Below are positions 1 through 7,749 of a stretch of 24,861 bases of DNA, piece after piece; the first letter of the stretch is position 1; every line of letters begins with the position of its first letter. The position numbers were made by a program, and so were the translations under genes. The stretch comes from Campylobacteraceae bacterium (GTDB lineage Bacteria > Campylobacterota > Campylobacteria > Campylobacterales > Sulfurovaceae), in assembly GCA_027030605.1 (NCBI GenBank), contig JALVEV010000209.1, forward strand, positions 1 through 24,861, read 5' to 3'. The notes under the pieces are model-generated. The model was given only the letters and a program-made list of their open reading frames with translations, had not been told where the DNA came from and did not search any database.

Positions 1-478
1 CGCTTAGAGCTTGATAGTTGCTCTCTTTTCCCAACATCTCAAAGGATTCTATTTTAGAGAGAGCATCCTCTATGGCAAAAAATTTTTTATTTGGTCTGCT
101 CATGGTGTAGAGCTTATCTGCAAAGATAATATTGGTAAAGAGGTCACTGTTTTTAACAGCCGAAAAGCCAACTAGTGCCACCAACTCTGCCATAACCTCT
201 GACTTTTGGCGTACTGTTCCAAAGTAGCTAGAGCCACCCAACATAACAGCTGTTACCACATTTAACTCTCGCTCTTCACGGTAGATTTTAATGAATGGTT
301 TACCTAATTTTGCTGTTGTCTTCCAATCAATCTTACGAACATCATCACCATAGATATACTCACGAAGCTCGGTAAACTCGAACCCCTCTCCTTGAAACAG
401 AGATGGGTTATTTCCCAACATCTCACCAAAGACCTGCTTTCTTGCTTTTAGTAGTAGTTTTTTTACTTTTGTACTCAT
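1..478 (-). CDS. DUF58 domain protein, N-terminal part (cut by window edge)
   Basis: This is the first 159 codons of a DUF58-family protein; the gene runs off the left edge. It starts with ATG at 478, three bases after the moxR stop codon, so the two are almost certainly co-transcribed and translationally coupled. The translation shows the family signature: a Glu-Phe followed by LREYIYGDDVRKIDWKTTA, then a Gly-Lys-Pro and an EER motif. DUF58 proteins normally sit beside MoxR ATPases and often beside von Willebrand factor A proteins. The pair is thought to act in protein maturation or envelope stress, but no precise reaction is known. No transmembrane segment is visible in the part present. 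The family assignment is firm; the role is inferred from the neighbour. Confidence 0.9.
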   Translation of the reverse strand, partial: MSTKVKKLLLKARKQVFGEMLGNNPSLFQGEGFEFTELREYIYGDDVRKIDWKTTAKLGKPFIKIYREERELNVVTAVMLGGSSYFGTVRQKSEVMAELVALVGFSAVKNSDLFTNIIFADKLYTMSRPNKKFFAIEDALSKIESFEMLGKESNYQALS

Positions 479-481
479 AGG

Positions 482-1429
482 CTATGGAATAGGAACAATT
501 CCCAATACTTTCTCAACAATCATATCTTGAGTAATCCCCTCTGCTTGAGCCTCATATGAAAGAATAATACGGTGTCTTAAAACCTCTTTAGCAATATAAG
601 CAACCTCTATAGGAGAGACATAGTTTCGCCCCTTTATAAAAGCGACTGCTCGTGCAGCCTTATACATATCTATACTCGCTCTTGGACTTGCTCCATACTC
701 AATATATGGGGCAATCTCCTCTAAAAGATATTTTTCAGGCTCACGCGTAGCAAAGATAAGTTCAACAATATACGCCTCTACCTCAGGGTCAATATGTACC
801 GACATCGCCTCATGACGAATATACTCCAAATCTATTATATTAGCTACCTGTTTTATCTCTCCAAAACTATTGTTAGCTACACGTCTAGCTATCTCTAACT
901 CTTCAGCTCTTGTGTTGTAACCTACAACTACTTTCATAAGGAATCGGTCAAGTTGAGCCTCTGGTAACTCATAAGCCCCCTCCTGCTCTACAGGGTTTTG
1001 AGTTGCCATAACTAAAAAAGGTAGGTCAATCTTAAAGGTCTCATCACCAATGGTCACTTGACGCTCTTGCATTACCTCTAAGAGTGCTGACTGAACCTTT
1101 GCAGGGGCTCTGTTTATCTCATCGGCAAGGAGTAGATTGGTAAAGACTGGTCCTTGTTTAATTTTAAAAGAGTTAGAAGATGGGTCATAAATTTCTGTTC
1201 CTATAATATCACTAGGAAGTAAGTCGGGGGTAAATTGAACACGTTTAAAGTCTAAACCCAAAGAGGAAGCCAAGGCATTAACAGCTGTAGTCTTTGCTAA
1301 TCCAGGGACACCCTCTAGCAAAATATGCCCACGCGTCAAAAGCCCTATAAGAAGCCCCTCTATCATCTTCTCTTGACCAACCATTACTTTGGCAATCTCT
1401 TTTTTTATATTTTCAACTATTGGATTCAA
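482..1429 (-). CDS. MoxR-family AAA+ ATPase
   Basis: A complete 315-residue MoxR-type AAA+ ATPase, of usual length for the family. Walker A is GVPGLAKT at residues 40-47, Walker B is LLLADE at about 99-104, and the family-typical MATQNPVEQEGAYELPEAQL block lies at 141-160. A sensor-2-like GASPRA sits in the C-terminal lid. MoxR proteins are cytoplasmic chaperone-like ATPases that act on partner proteins; the DUF58 gene immediately downstream is the classic partner. The start is a TTG at 1429, chosen because GGAG lies seven bases upstream. An ATG at 1442 is in another frame and closes quickly. An 89-base gap separates it from the upstream gene and holds an 11-base tandem repeat that may be regulatory. 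Confidence 0.93.
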   Translation of the reverse strand: MNPIVENIKKEIAKVMVGQEKMIEGLLIGLLTRGHILLEGVPGLAKTTAVNALASSLGLDFKRVQFTPDLLPSDIIGTEIYDPSSNSFKIKQGPVFTNLLLADEINRAPAKVQSALLEVMQERQVTIGDETFKIDLPFLVMATQNPVEQEGAYELPEAQLDRFLMKVVVGYNTRAEELEIARRVANNSFGEIKQVANIIDLEYIRHEAMSVHIDPEVEAYIVELIFATREPEKYLLEEIAPYIEYGASPRASIDMYKAARAVAFIKGRNYVSPIEVAYIAKEVLRHRIILSYEAQAEGITQDMIVEKVLGIVPIP

Positions 1430-1468
1430 TCCTATACTCCATTTTTGAAAATATTTTACTCTATTGGA

Positions 1469-1487
1469 GTTAATATGAGGTTAATAT
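1469..1487 (-). promoter_or_regulatory. 11-base-period direct repeat upstream of moxR
   Basis: The octamer GTTAATAT occurs twice on the plus strand (1469-1476 and 1480-1487), separated by GAG, giving an exact 11-base period. It lies in the 89-base gap upstream of the moxR start. Direct repeats with one-helical-turn spacing are the usual layout of OmpR/PhoB-family response-regulator sites. In such AT-rich DNA a chance origin cannot be excluded, and no regulator for it is visible in the window. Confidence 0.3.
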
Positions 1488-1518
1488 AAAGTTTTAATCT
1501 ACTTCTATAATAAATTAA

Positions 1519-2514
1519 TTATTTTGGTAATTGAAAATCATTAGCTATTAACTGTTGAAGATATTCATTTTCTAAAATCATCTCATCACTCATTACAAAG
1601 TCTGAAACATTCTCTTTAGACTCTTCTTTTTTTTCTTTGTTCATATTACTTACAGGAGTAATACTTTTCTGAATAATCTTATTAGATTTTTGATTTAGGG
1701 CTAAAAAAGAGTCTGAATTAAGTTCTTTTTGAACAATAACAAGTTGATTTTCTGTAGTCACATTACCTGCTCTATCTGTTGCAATATAATGCAGATAATA
1801 TCTACCAACTTTGTAGGCATCAACATAACCTACCGTTTCAACATTAATATTATTTCCATACATATCTCTAGCTTCTACATGAGGAATAAAAAACTCTTCT
1901 CCTAAAGGATGAAAAAGTACAGAATTCTTTTTTAAAAATATTTTTGGTGGAGATGTATTTTTTTTATATGGAATATTAGCTTTTAAATTTAGATGAGATA
2001 AAAACTTAGATGATTCTATATCTCTTCTAGTAAGTCTTTTTCGAAATAGAATATTTCTAATAGATAAACTTCCCTTAATAACCATAGCATTAATACTTTT
2101 TAACTTATGATTAGGATAGAATTTCTCTAAGTCAGTTTGTATATTTCTTGAAAAAGTATGCCATTCATTGTCTATACTAAATTGACCTAATCCTAAATAA
2201 TTAGTTCCATTTTTATCTCCAGAAGTGTAAATAAGTTCTTTACTTCCTAATGAAGTATTGACACTTATAATAATGACAAAATTTTTATCTGTTTTTATAT
2301 CAAACTCAATTTTACCATACTTTTTGTGCCATGCTCGGCTACCTTTTCTTGCTCCTGAAATAAAACTACTATTGGAAAATTGTGCTAAAAGCAATGTACT
2401 CTTTTCTTGTTCAATAATTTTAGAATAGTCTTTACTCAAACAAGACCAAGAGATAGGTTTGGCATAAAGAAAATTAAAAAAAAACATTAAAACAAGTAAA
2501 GAGAAATTAAACAT
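1519..2514 (-). CDS. Exported two-domain beta-rich protein with DUF5011/Ig-like C-terminal domain
   Basis: A hypothetical 331-residue protein with a Sec signal peptide (hydrophobic stretch at residues 3-16, likely cleavage after LYA at 18). Residues about 35-158 resemble a jelly-roll, carbohydrate-binding-like domain: a DEWHTF-like element (NEWHTFSRN, 117-124), a Lys-Leu-Lys-Ser-Ile stretch and a terminal KGSLSIRNILF strand. Residues about 187-262 look like a DUF5011/bacterial Ig-like domain, with VDAYKVGRYYLHYIATDRAG followed by NVTT. The last 65 residues are polar and Lys/Glu-rich and look disordered. It lies 56 bases downstream of the exported beta-propeller gene and probably works with it in the periplasm or at the cell surface. 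A terminator-like hairpin lies in that gap, so its expression may be reduced or independent. The ribosome binding site (AAAAGAA) is weak. The function is unknown. Confidence 0.8.
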   Translation of the reverse strand: MFNFSLLVLMFFFNFLYAKPISWSCLSKDYSKIIEQEKSTLLLAQFSNSSFISGARKGSRAWHKKYGKIEFDIKTDKNFVIIISVNTSLGSKELIYTSGDKNGTNYLGLGQFSIDNEWHTFSRNIQTDLEKFYPNHKLKSINAMVIKGSLSIRNILFRKRLTRRDIESSKFLSHLNLKANIPYKKNTSPPKIFLKKNSVLFHPLGEEFFIPHVEARDMYGNNINVETVGYVDAYKVGRYYLHYIATDRAGNVTTENQLVIVQKELNSDSFLALNQKSNKIIQKSITPVSNMNKEKKEESKENVSDFVMSDEMILENEYLQQLIANDFQLPK

Positions 2515-2532
2515 AGTAATTCTTTTAATAAA

Positions 2533-2561
2533 AAGCTATTAAGTTAAAAACTTAATAGCTT
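2533..2561 (-). terminator. Hairpin terminator or attenuator between two exported-protein genes
   Basis: A perfect inverted repeat: AAGCTATTAAGTT (2533-2545), a three-base loop, and AACTTAATAGCTT (2549-2561). Read on the minus strand the 13-base stem ends in a run of five T, as in an intrinsic terminator. It lies between the stop of the beta-propeller gene and the start of the 331-residue gene, only 18 bases before the latter's ATG. It may therefore reduce read-through into the second gene. The stem is AU-rich, so its strength is uncertain. Confidence 0.55.
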
Positions 2562-2570
2562 ATAAATATA

Positions 2571-4079
2571 TTAATCTTCTTGGTTAATGTGTGGGTAATA
2601 GTTTCCTTGAATCGGAACTCCTCCAACATAAATAGCTTTATCAACTCTTAAACGATTTAGGTTTATACGGAAAAATACACCTCCATCTGTCCAAAAATTA
2701 TAAAAATATTTTCCATTTCTATTGATAAATGGTGCATGAGACTGATTTAATGAAAATATATTTTCATGTTTAAAATTCACCTTAATATCTTTTATTTTAT
2801 AGTTTCTTCGGTAATTAATGGCAGTGACAAAAGTATCTTTATGGTTTGTAACTATAGCAAGTCTCTTTTGTTTAGAAAAACTTACATGCCCTGCTCCAAA
2901 ACCAGCCTCAATAAATTTTACAATACGTAAATCTCTACTTCTTAAAACAAATATTCCACCTCTTTGAGAAATAGTATCTACATCTTGTTGGTTCGAATCA
3001 ATAGCATTTATAGATAACGGAGATATTCCAAAAGTAGCTCCTCTACATCCTATTCTAGGATGACAAAAATTCTTCTTATGTAGTTTTTTTAAAAAAGGAG
3101 GTAGTCCCCAGAAGCCTTTATTTATTGTCGAACCTACTGGTGCATATATAAATCTTTTATCAGGAGTTATATAGAGATTATGTCCATTAAATCCTTGTTT
3201 GTTATATCTTGTATGAAGTTTCCTAAAAGCTAGTTGTTGTAATCCTTTACCATCTCTTCTAAGTATCCATTTATAGACTCCAACAGATTTATTTTGTGCA
3301 AGATTTCCTTCAGTTTCTCCATAAAAGATTCTATTACGTTTTCTCTTACTTCTAGGGATTATTTGATGCAAAGAGGTATCTGTTTTAATTGTTTGCTCAA
3401 GTCTTGTTTTCCACTCACCATCTTCTTGATAAATTGAATAAACATGTAAAAGTCTATTTGATCTATCTAAAATAACAAATGCTTCAGTACTAATCCAAAT
3501 AGGATGCCCAGAAATTTGGTCTCCTCCAGCATCTTGAGTTGTACATTTTAAATCTGGTATATCCTCTTCACTGTAAAGACCAGTAAAAGGTTCTATAATA
3601 TTTGGTTTATTACAAGTAATGTTAAACCCTGCTCGTCCTACAATTTTTAATTTAGTAGCATCAATCAAAACTGCTGAGGGTCTATCTCTAGAGTTCAAAA
3701 GTACAAGATTATATTTAGCATTATAAGCATCTGCTGACCTCGGTCTAAAAGGAAGTGAGATTTTCTTTACAAAACTTCCATCTTTTGTTCTTCGAATCGT
3801 TACAAAGTTTGAACCTTTAGCAACCATCATTATATATTTCGCTTGAGAGGGTCTAGTTGCCATAGAGTCTGCATGATGATTCAATGAACCTTCTACTTCT
3901 ACTGTTTGTAATAACTTCATATTTTTATAATCTACAGTAATTAACCTATTATGAGGGTCATGCTCATCTGCAAAATGTGCAATATTTTTTACAAAGTTTG
4001 ATTCGGCATGTAGCGTAGTAGTTATTATTGTTATAGATAACAATAAAGTTCTTCTGATATTGGGTGAAAATAGATTCAT
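2571..4079 (-). CDS. Exported beta-propeller protein, nitrous-oxide-reductase-propeller-like
   Basis: A 502-residue protein with an N-terminal signal: two arginines at 9-10, a hydrophobic stretch at 11-22, and likely cleavage after LHA at 25. The twin Arg followed by TLLL could be a weak Tat signal. The rest consists of repeated beta-strand blades of the YncE/cytochrome-d1/NosZ propeller type, for example GHNLYITPDKRFIYAPVG (299-316) and GHVSFSKQKRLAIVTNH (397-413). Histidines recur at blade starts: His68-His69 (LNHHADS), His192 (SGHP), His238 (LHQ), His300, His398 and His448 (SHAP). That is seven, including an adjacent pair, as in the CuZ ligand set of nitrous oxide reductase. There is no CuA-type cupredoxin domain. 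Four cysteines (156, 179, 339, 345) could form disulfides. AAGGA lies six bases before the ATG. The fold is well supported; the metal site is an inference and the function is unknown. Confidence 0.72.
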   Translation of the reverse strand: MNLFSPNIRRTLLLSITIITTTLHAESNFVKNIAHFADEHDPHNRLITVDYKNMKLLQTVEVEGSLNHHADSMATRPSQAKYIMMVAKGSNFVTIRRTKDGSFVKKISLPFRPRSADAYNAKYNLVLLNSRDRPSAVLIDATKLKIVGRAGFNITCNKPNIIEPFTGLYSEEDIPDLKCTTQDAGGDQISGHPIWISTEAFVILDRSNRLLHVYSIYQEDGEWKTRLEQTIKTDTSLHQIIPRSKRKRNRIFYGETEGNLAQNKSVGVYKWILRRDGKGLQQLAFRKLHTRYNKQGFNGHNLYITPDKRFIYAPVGSTINKGFWGLPPFLKKLHKKNFCHPRIGCRGATFGISPLSINAIDSNQQDVDTISQRGGIFVLRSRDLRIVKFIEAGFGAGHVSFSKQKRLAIVTNHKDTFVTAINYRRNYKIKDIKVNFKHENIFSLNQSHAPFINRNGKYFYNFWTDGGVFFRINLNRLRVDKAIYVGGVPIQGNYYPHINQED

Positions 4080-4104
4080 AATTTATCCTTATTTTTTATT
4101 ACGA

Positions 4105-4148
4105 AACATATTTTAACAATATTAATCTTAAAATAACATATTTTAACA
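4105..4148 (-). promoter_or_regulatory. Tandem 14-base repeat upstream of the beta-propeller gene
   Basis: AACATATTTTAACA occurs at 4105-4118 and again at 4135-4148, exactly 30 bases apart, in the gap between the kinase stop and the propeller start. On the minus strand each copy reads TGTTAAAATATGTT, which contains an extended -10-like TGTTAAAAT. The copies could be two tandem promoters or two operator sites on one face of the helix. The nearer copy lies about 26-39 bases before the ATG. Confidence 0.4.
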
Positions 4149-4186
4149 TATAAATTTATAAAAGTAGAATTATTGACTTAAAGTTT

Positions 4187-5233
4187 TTAAGAAGAAAAAA
4201 TAAAAGAGAAAGTAGACCCCCTATCCTCTTGGCTCTCTATCTCTAAAGATGTATTGTGCAACTTCAAAATCTGCTTAACAATAGCTAACCCCAACCCCAT
4301 AGAGTTGTCCCATGAGTGTTCATCGGTTCTAAAAAACTTTTTGGTAACTTTGTCAATATTCTCTTTTGAGATTCCTACTCCACGGTCAATTACAGAGACT
4401 CTTCCATTTTCAAATTTAACAGTAACAACCTCTTTAGAGTATTTTAAGGCATTCTCTATAAGGTTTTTTAAGACAATCTCCATTAATGCTCTATCTGCTT
4501 TGACTACAAAAGGGTTACCCTCTACAACTATCTCTCGATTTTTATATTTGTCCTCTAAGTTAAATGCCACTTCATTGGCTAAAGGCTTTAAGTCAAACTT
4601 ACTAAGTTGCAGTTTTTGACGACCACTCTCAAAACGATTCCAAAGAAGTAGACGACTTAAAAGCTCCTCTATCTTCTCTCCATTATTATAGATTTTAGCT
4701 AAAAATTTAATTCGTAGCCCATTAGGTATATCTTCATCTTCTATTAGCGTTTGAGAGTAGCCCATAATTGAAGCGATAGGGTTACGAAACTCATGTGCAA
4801 TAGCAGAGAGCATGTCAGAGCGTTGACGATTTTTAAGTTTTATTTTTGCTGTATATTTACGCTTCTCCTTCTCTCGCTTTTGCATCTTTCGTAAAGTCAA
4901 AATCAATTTTTCATTAATGCGTTCAAACTCACGAGTAAAAAAGTGAGCCGATGGTTCAGGATTAGCACTTGCTCCAGAGAGATATTTTTCTACATTTTTT
5001 AGCTCTTTAGAGACACGTTTTGTGCCTTTATAGACAGAGACTAATAGTAGTATTTGAGAGGCAATAAAAAGAGCTATATAGAAGTAGTTATTTTTAAACT
5101 CTTCAGGAGTATTAAAAAGAATAAGTGAGAAGAGTAATGTAACAAAAATAACAATAGTAATAAGTCTGGCTATGACATATTGACTCAGTGAGGGTCGTCT
5201 ATACATAGCCACGTTTAAATTATTTTCCTTCAA
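4187..5233 (-). CDS. Membrane sensor histidine kinase
   Basis: A 348-residue HisKA/HATPase_c sensor kinase. Two transmembrane helices (about 20-41 and 49-67) are joined by a loop of under ten residues, so there is almost no periplasmic sensor domain. Sensing probably occurs in the membrane or cytoplasm. A basic helical linker (about 75-135) leads to the H-box AIAHEFRNPIASI with the phospho-acceptor His147. The N-box is KNLIENALKYS, G1 is DRGVGI and G2 is GLGLAIVKQI. No response regulator gene is adjacent, so it is an orphan within this window. It follows dapE and a small coiled-coil gene and overlaps the latter by 14 bases if the TTG at 5233 is used. An ATG at 5206 (protein starting MYRRPSL) is a credible alternative; AAGGA lies about 18 bases before it. 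The start is therefore uncertain. Confidence 0.88.
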   Translation of the reverse strand: MKENNLNVAMYRRPSLSQYVIARLITIVIFVTLLFSLILFNTPEEFKNNYFYIALFIASQILLLVSVYKGTKRVSKELKNVEKYLSGASANPEPSAHFFTREFERINEKLILTLRKMQKREKEKRKYTAKIKLKNRQRSDMLSAIAHEFRNPIASIMGYSQTLIEDEDIPNGLRIKFLAKIYNNGEKIEELLSRLLLWNRFESGRQKLQLSKFDLKPLANEVAFNLEDKYKNREIVVEGNPFVVKADRALMEIVLKNLIENALKYSKEVVTVKFENGRVSVIDRGVGISKENIDKVTKKFFRTDEHSWDNSMGLGLAIVKQILKLHNTSLEIESQEDRGSTFSFIFSS

Positions 5234-5420
5234 GCTCTCGAACTTGTTTTTTGAGCTTGTTAATCTCTTTAGTATATTGGTCTAACGACTCCTGAATCTC
5301 TCCAATATCCCACTCCTCTTCTGCCAACTCTAACTCATCATGTTTCTCTCGATACATTAATAAAAGTTTCTCTAGTTGAGCTTTTAATTCCTCTACTGTT
5401 TCATTCATTACTACTGACAT
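5220..5420 (-). CDS. Small coiled-coil protein
   Basis: A 66-residue highly charged protein with heptad-like hydrophobic spacing along most of its length (VEELKAQLEKLLLMYREKHD, then an Asn/Lys/Leu-rich helix ending RELEGK). It has no signal peptide or membrane segment, so it is probably a cytoplasmic helical-hairpin or coiled-coil protein. AAGGA lies six bases before the ATG at 5420. It is 24 bases downstream of dapE, and its end touches or overlaps the histidine kinase start, so the three genes are likely one operon. I do not recognise a named family. A structural or adaptor role next to the kinase is only a guess. Confidence 0.72.
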   Translation of the reverse strand: MSVVMNETVEELKAQLEKLLLMYREKHDELELAEEEWDIGEIQESLDQYTKEINKLKKQVRELEGK

Positions 5421-5444
5421 AGTTTATCCTTTTCTATAAAGTTT

Positions 5445-6554
5445 TTAGAACCTTTTTATCATATTAACAGAAATATTATAAAGAGTCTCCACTTCTTTAA
5501 TACTTGTTCGCTCATTTAACCCATGAATTCTGTCATTAATGACTCCAAACTCTACAACTTCAATGCCATAAGGGGCAATATGTCGGCCATCACTTGTACC
5601 TCCTGCTGTTGAGAGCTTGGTTTTTACCCCTGTCTCCTCCTCAATAGCTTGGCTTAACTCTTGAACAATAAATGACGATTTATTAGTTACAAATGGGTAT
5701 GAGCCTTGTTGTAACTCTAATTCATACTCTAAACCATTAAGCTTCTCCTCCATAAATGCTCTTAAACTCTCTTGAGTAGTATTGGTTGAGTTTCGTACAT
5801 TAAACATCATCTTTAACTCATTTGGAGTTACATTTGTCACCTCTATACCTGAACGAATATCGGTAATGACCAATTTTGATGGAGCAAAATTCTCATCTCC
5901 ATTATCTAAGTTATGCCCTGCAATTTCAGCCAAGATAGGAGCTATATTGTGAATAGGGTTTATAGCTTTTTCAGGGTAGGCAGCGTGTCCCTGTTTTCCT
6001 TTTAGAGTCAAATAACCATTAATAGACCCCCTACGACCAATCTTAATGGCATCTCCCATCTCTTTTTCACAAGTAGGTTCAGCAATAATGCAGTAATCAG
6101 GTAGCAAATCTATCTCTTTTAAATGTTTTAGAACTATCTGCGTTCCATAGGTTCCATCACCCTCTTCATCAGAGGTAAGAAGAAGCGAAAGACGACCAGA
6201 GAAATCATCATCCATATCTCGAACAGCTTGAACAAAAGCAGCCACACCTGATTTCATATCTTGCGTTCCACGAGCATAGATATAACCATCTTTTATCATC
6301 GGCACAAAGGGGTTACTCTCCCACCCATCACCAGCTGGAACCACATCGACATGACCTGCAAAGCAGAGGTGTTTTCCCTCTTTAAACTTTTTGGTTAAAA
6401 AGAGATTTTTTACTCCACCTTCGTTTATCCATGTTGCTTCAAAATTGGCTAAATAGTTTTCTATATAAGTTAGCAATCCACCATCATTAGGGGTTACGGA
6501 CTCTACTGAGAGTATTTTTAAAAATAAATCTATAACATCTAATCTTTTTTCCAT
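5445..6554 (-). CDS. dapE: Succinyl-diaminopimelate desuccinylase
   Basis: A 369-residue M20-family di-zinc hydrolase. It hydrolyses N-succinyl-LL-2,6-diaminopimelate to LL-diaminopimelate and succinate, in the lysine and peptidoglycan precursor pathway in the cytoplasm. The zinc ligands and catalytic residues are visible: AGHVDVVPAG (His68, Asp70), ARGTQDMKSG (Asp99), TSDEEGDG (Glu130-Glu131), IIAEPT, and a His in TAGGTSDGRHI near the C terminus. The open frame extends upstream to 6635, but the ATG at 6554 is preferred. AGGTG stands just before it, and the resulting protein (MEKRLDV...) has the usual DapE length. It is the first gene of a minus-strand operon with the coiled-coil protein and histidine kinase. 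A 237-base divergent gap separates it from the polysaccharide locus. Confidence 0.95.
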   Translation of the reverse strand: MEKRLDVIDLFLKILSVESVTPNDGGLLTYIENYLANFEATWINEGGVKNLFLTKKFKEGKHLCFAGHVDVVPAGDGWESNPFVPMIKDGYIYARGTQDMKSGVAAFVQAVRDMDDDFSGRLSLLLTSDEEGDGTYGTQIVLKHLKEIDLLPDYCIIAEPTCEKEMGDAIKIGRRGSINGYLTLKGKQGHAAYPEKAINPIHNIAPILAEIAGHNLDNGDENFAPSKLVITDIRSGIEVTNVTPNELKMMFNVRNSTNTTQESLRAFMEEKLNGLEYELELQQGSYPFVTNKSSFIVQELSQAIEEETGVKTKLSTAGGTSDGRHIAPYGIEVVEFGVINDRIHGLNERTSIKEVETLYNISVNMIKRF

Positions 6555-6794
6555 ATTATCACCTATAATTATATAATTGGGGAACAATATCGAATAGTTT
6601 TGTAGAAGTAGCTTATTTGATATTAGTTCAATCAAAACAAAAATATTAAAAAATTAATGAAAATAGCTTAACAAATGTAGATATTTAAATATGACTATAA
6701 AAGAAAAAAAGTAACATTATTTAGTAATTACTCTTTTTTAGAATCGAAGTTTAGATAGAATAAGTATTAAAAGCTATATGACCCAAGGAGTATG

Positions 6795-7739
6795 ATGCAA
6801 GCATTAATCTTAGCAGCAGGTACGGGAAGCCGTTTAGGTAAATATACTAAAGAGAATACAAAATGTATGTTAGAGAAAGCAGTAGACAAGTATCAAGCTT
6901 GGATGGATGGAACAGCTGTAACCCTTGCAGAAGATGACAGTATTTTGGGTTTCTATGGTAAAAAAGCGTTTCGTTTTCAAGATGTTGAAGAGTACTACAA
7001 AACCGTTAATATCTATAAATTTTCAAAAGAGTTTTCTCGAAATACCTATATTCCATTTTTAGAAGCTTATTCAAAGGCAATGGGAGATAATGAGTACTAT
7101 GAGTCGGTACTAAGAGTGGTACTTATGCTTGAAGAGCAGGAGTTAAAAGCACTAAGATTGAACGGTGAAAAGTGGTATGAGATAGATGATGTACAAGATA
7201 AAGCCAATGCAGAGGTTATTTTTTCTAAAAATGCAAAAGAGAAACTAAAACTGATTCCGTCACGATATGGAGGCTATTGGCGTTTTCCTGAACTAAGAGA
7301 TTTTTGTTATTTGGTAAACCCCTATTTTCCAACTGTTAAAATGCAAGAGGAGATGAAAGCTTACTTTTATGAACTTCTTTCTCAATACCCATCAGGTCAA
7401 GGAACCCAACGTCTTTTGGCAGGGAAAATGTTTAAAGTAGAAGCAGAAAATATTATTGTTGGAAATGGTGTGGCAGAGAGAGATAGATTTTATAACAGAC
7501 TCAAAGAGATACCTTACTTAGAGGTAGTCTACTCACAAGCCAACTATTTTTTACTTCATGTAACCGATAAATTTTCAGCAAGTGAACTTACAGAGATACT
7601 TTTAGATAGATATGAACTTTATATTAAAGACTTAACAGGAAAGATAGGATTTGATGGTAGAGAGTGTATAAGGATTGCTGTTAAAGACTTTAACGATAAT
7701 GAGTTTTTGATAGAGTCTTTCAAAAAATTAGAAGGATAA
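6795..7739 (+). pseudogene. Collapsed nucleotidyltransferase/PLP-aminotransferase fusion with two in-frame internal deletions
   Basis: An open frame of 314 codons made of pieces of a much longer bifunctional enzyme. It begins like a LicC/PntC-type nucleotidyltransferase (LAAGTGSRL, then a KENTKCML stretch). Near residue 28 it jumps to the distal part of that domain (VDKYQAWMDGTAVTL, later WYEIDDVQD), so most of the nucleotide- and metal-binding core is missing. A HisC-like class I/II aminotransferase N terminus follows (RYGGYWRFPE, YPSGQGTQRLLA, NIIVGNG). Near residue 228 it jumps again to the aminotransferase C-terminal domain (RFYNRLKEIPYLEV, SQANYF, CIRIAV). The whole PLP-binding core with its Schiff-base lysine is gone. 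Neither activity should remain. Intact fusions of this kind are, from memory, about 550-600 residues. The second ATG (6795) sits four bases after AAGGAG; the first (6792) is only one base after it. It is the first gene of the plus-strand polysaccharide arm. An assembly collapse is the main alternative. Confidence 0.75.
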
Positions 7740-7749
7740 AATATAGATT

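Noticed and set aside
4254..4619. 121-codon open frame on the plus strand opposite the histidine kinase gene
   Set aside because: It is antisense to the conserved HATPase_c domain, has no ribosome site or family resemblance, and its composition is what the kinase codons produce in reverse.
6555..6791. Two TAGAAT sequences (6739-6744 and 6756-6761) as the promoter of the plus polysaccharide arm in the 237-base divergent gap
   Set aside because: Each differs from TATAAT by one base, but neither has an extended -10 or other support, so I cannot choose between them. I see nothing else in this gap.
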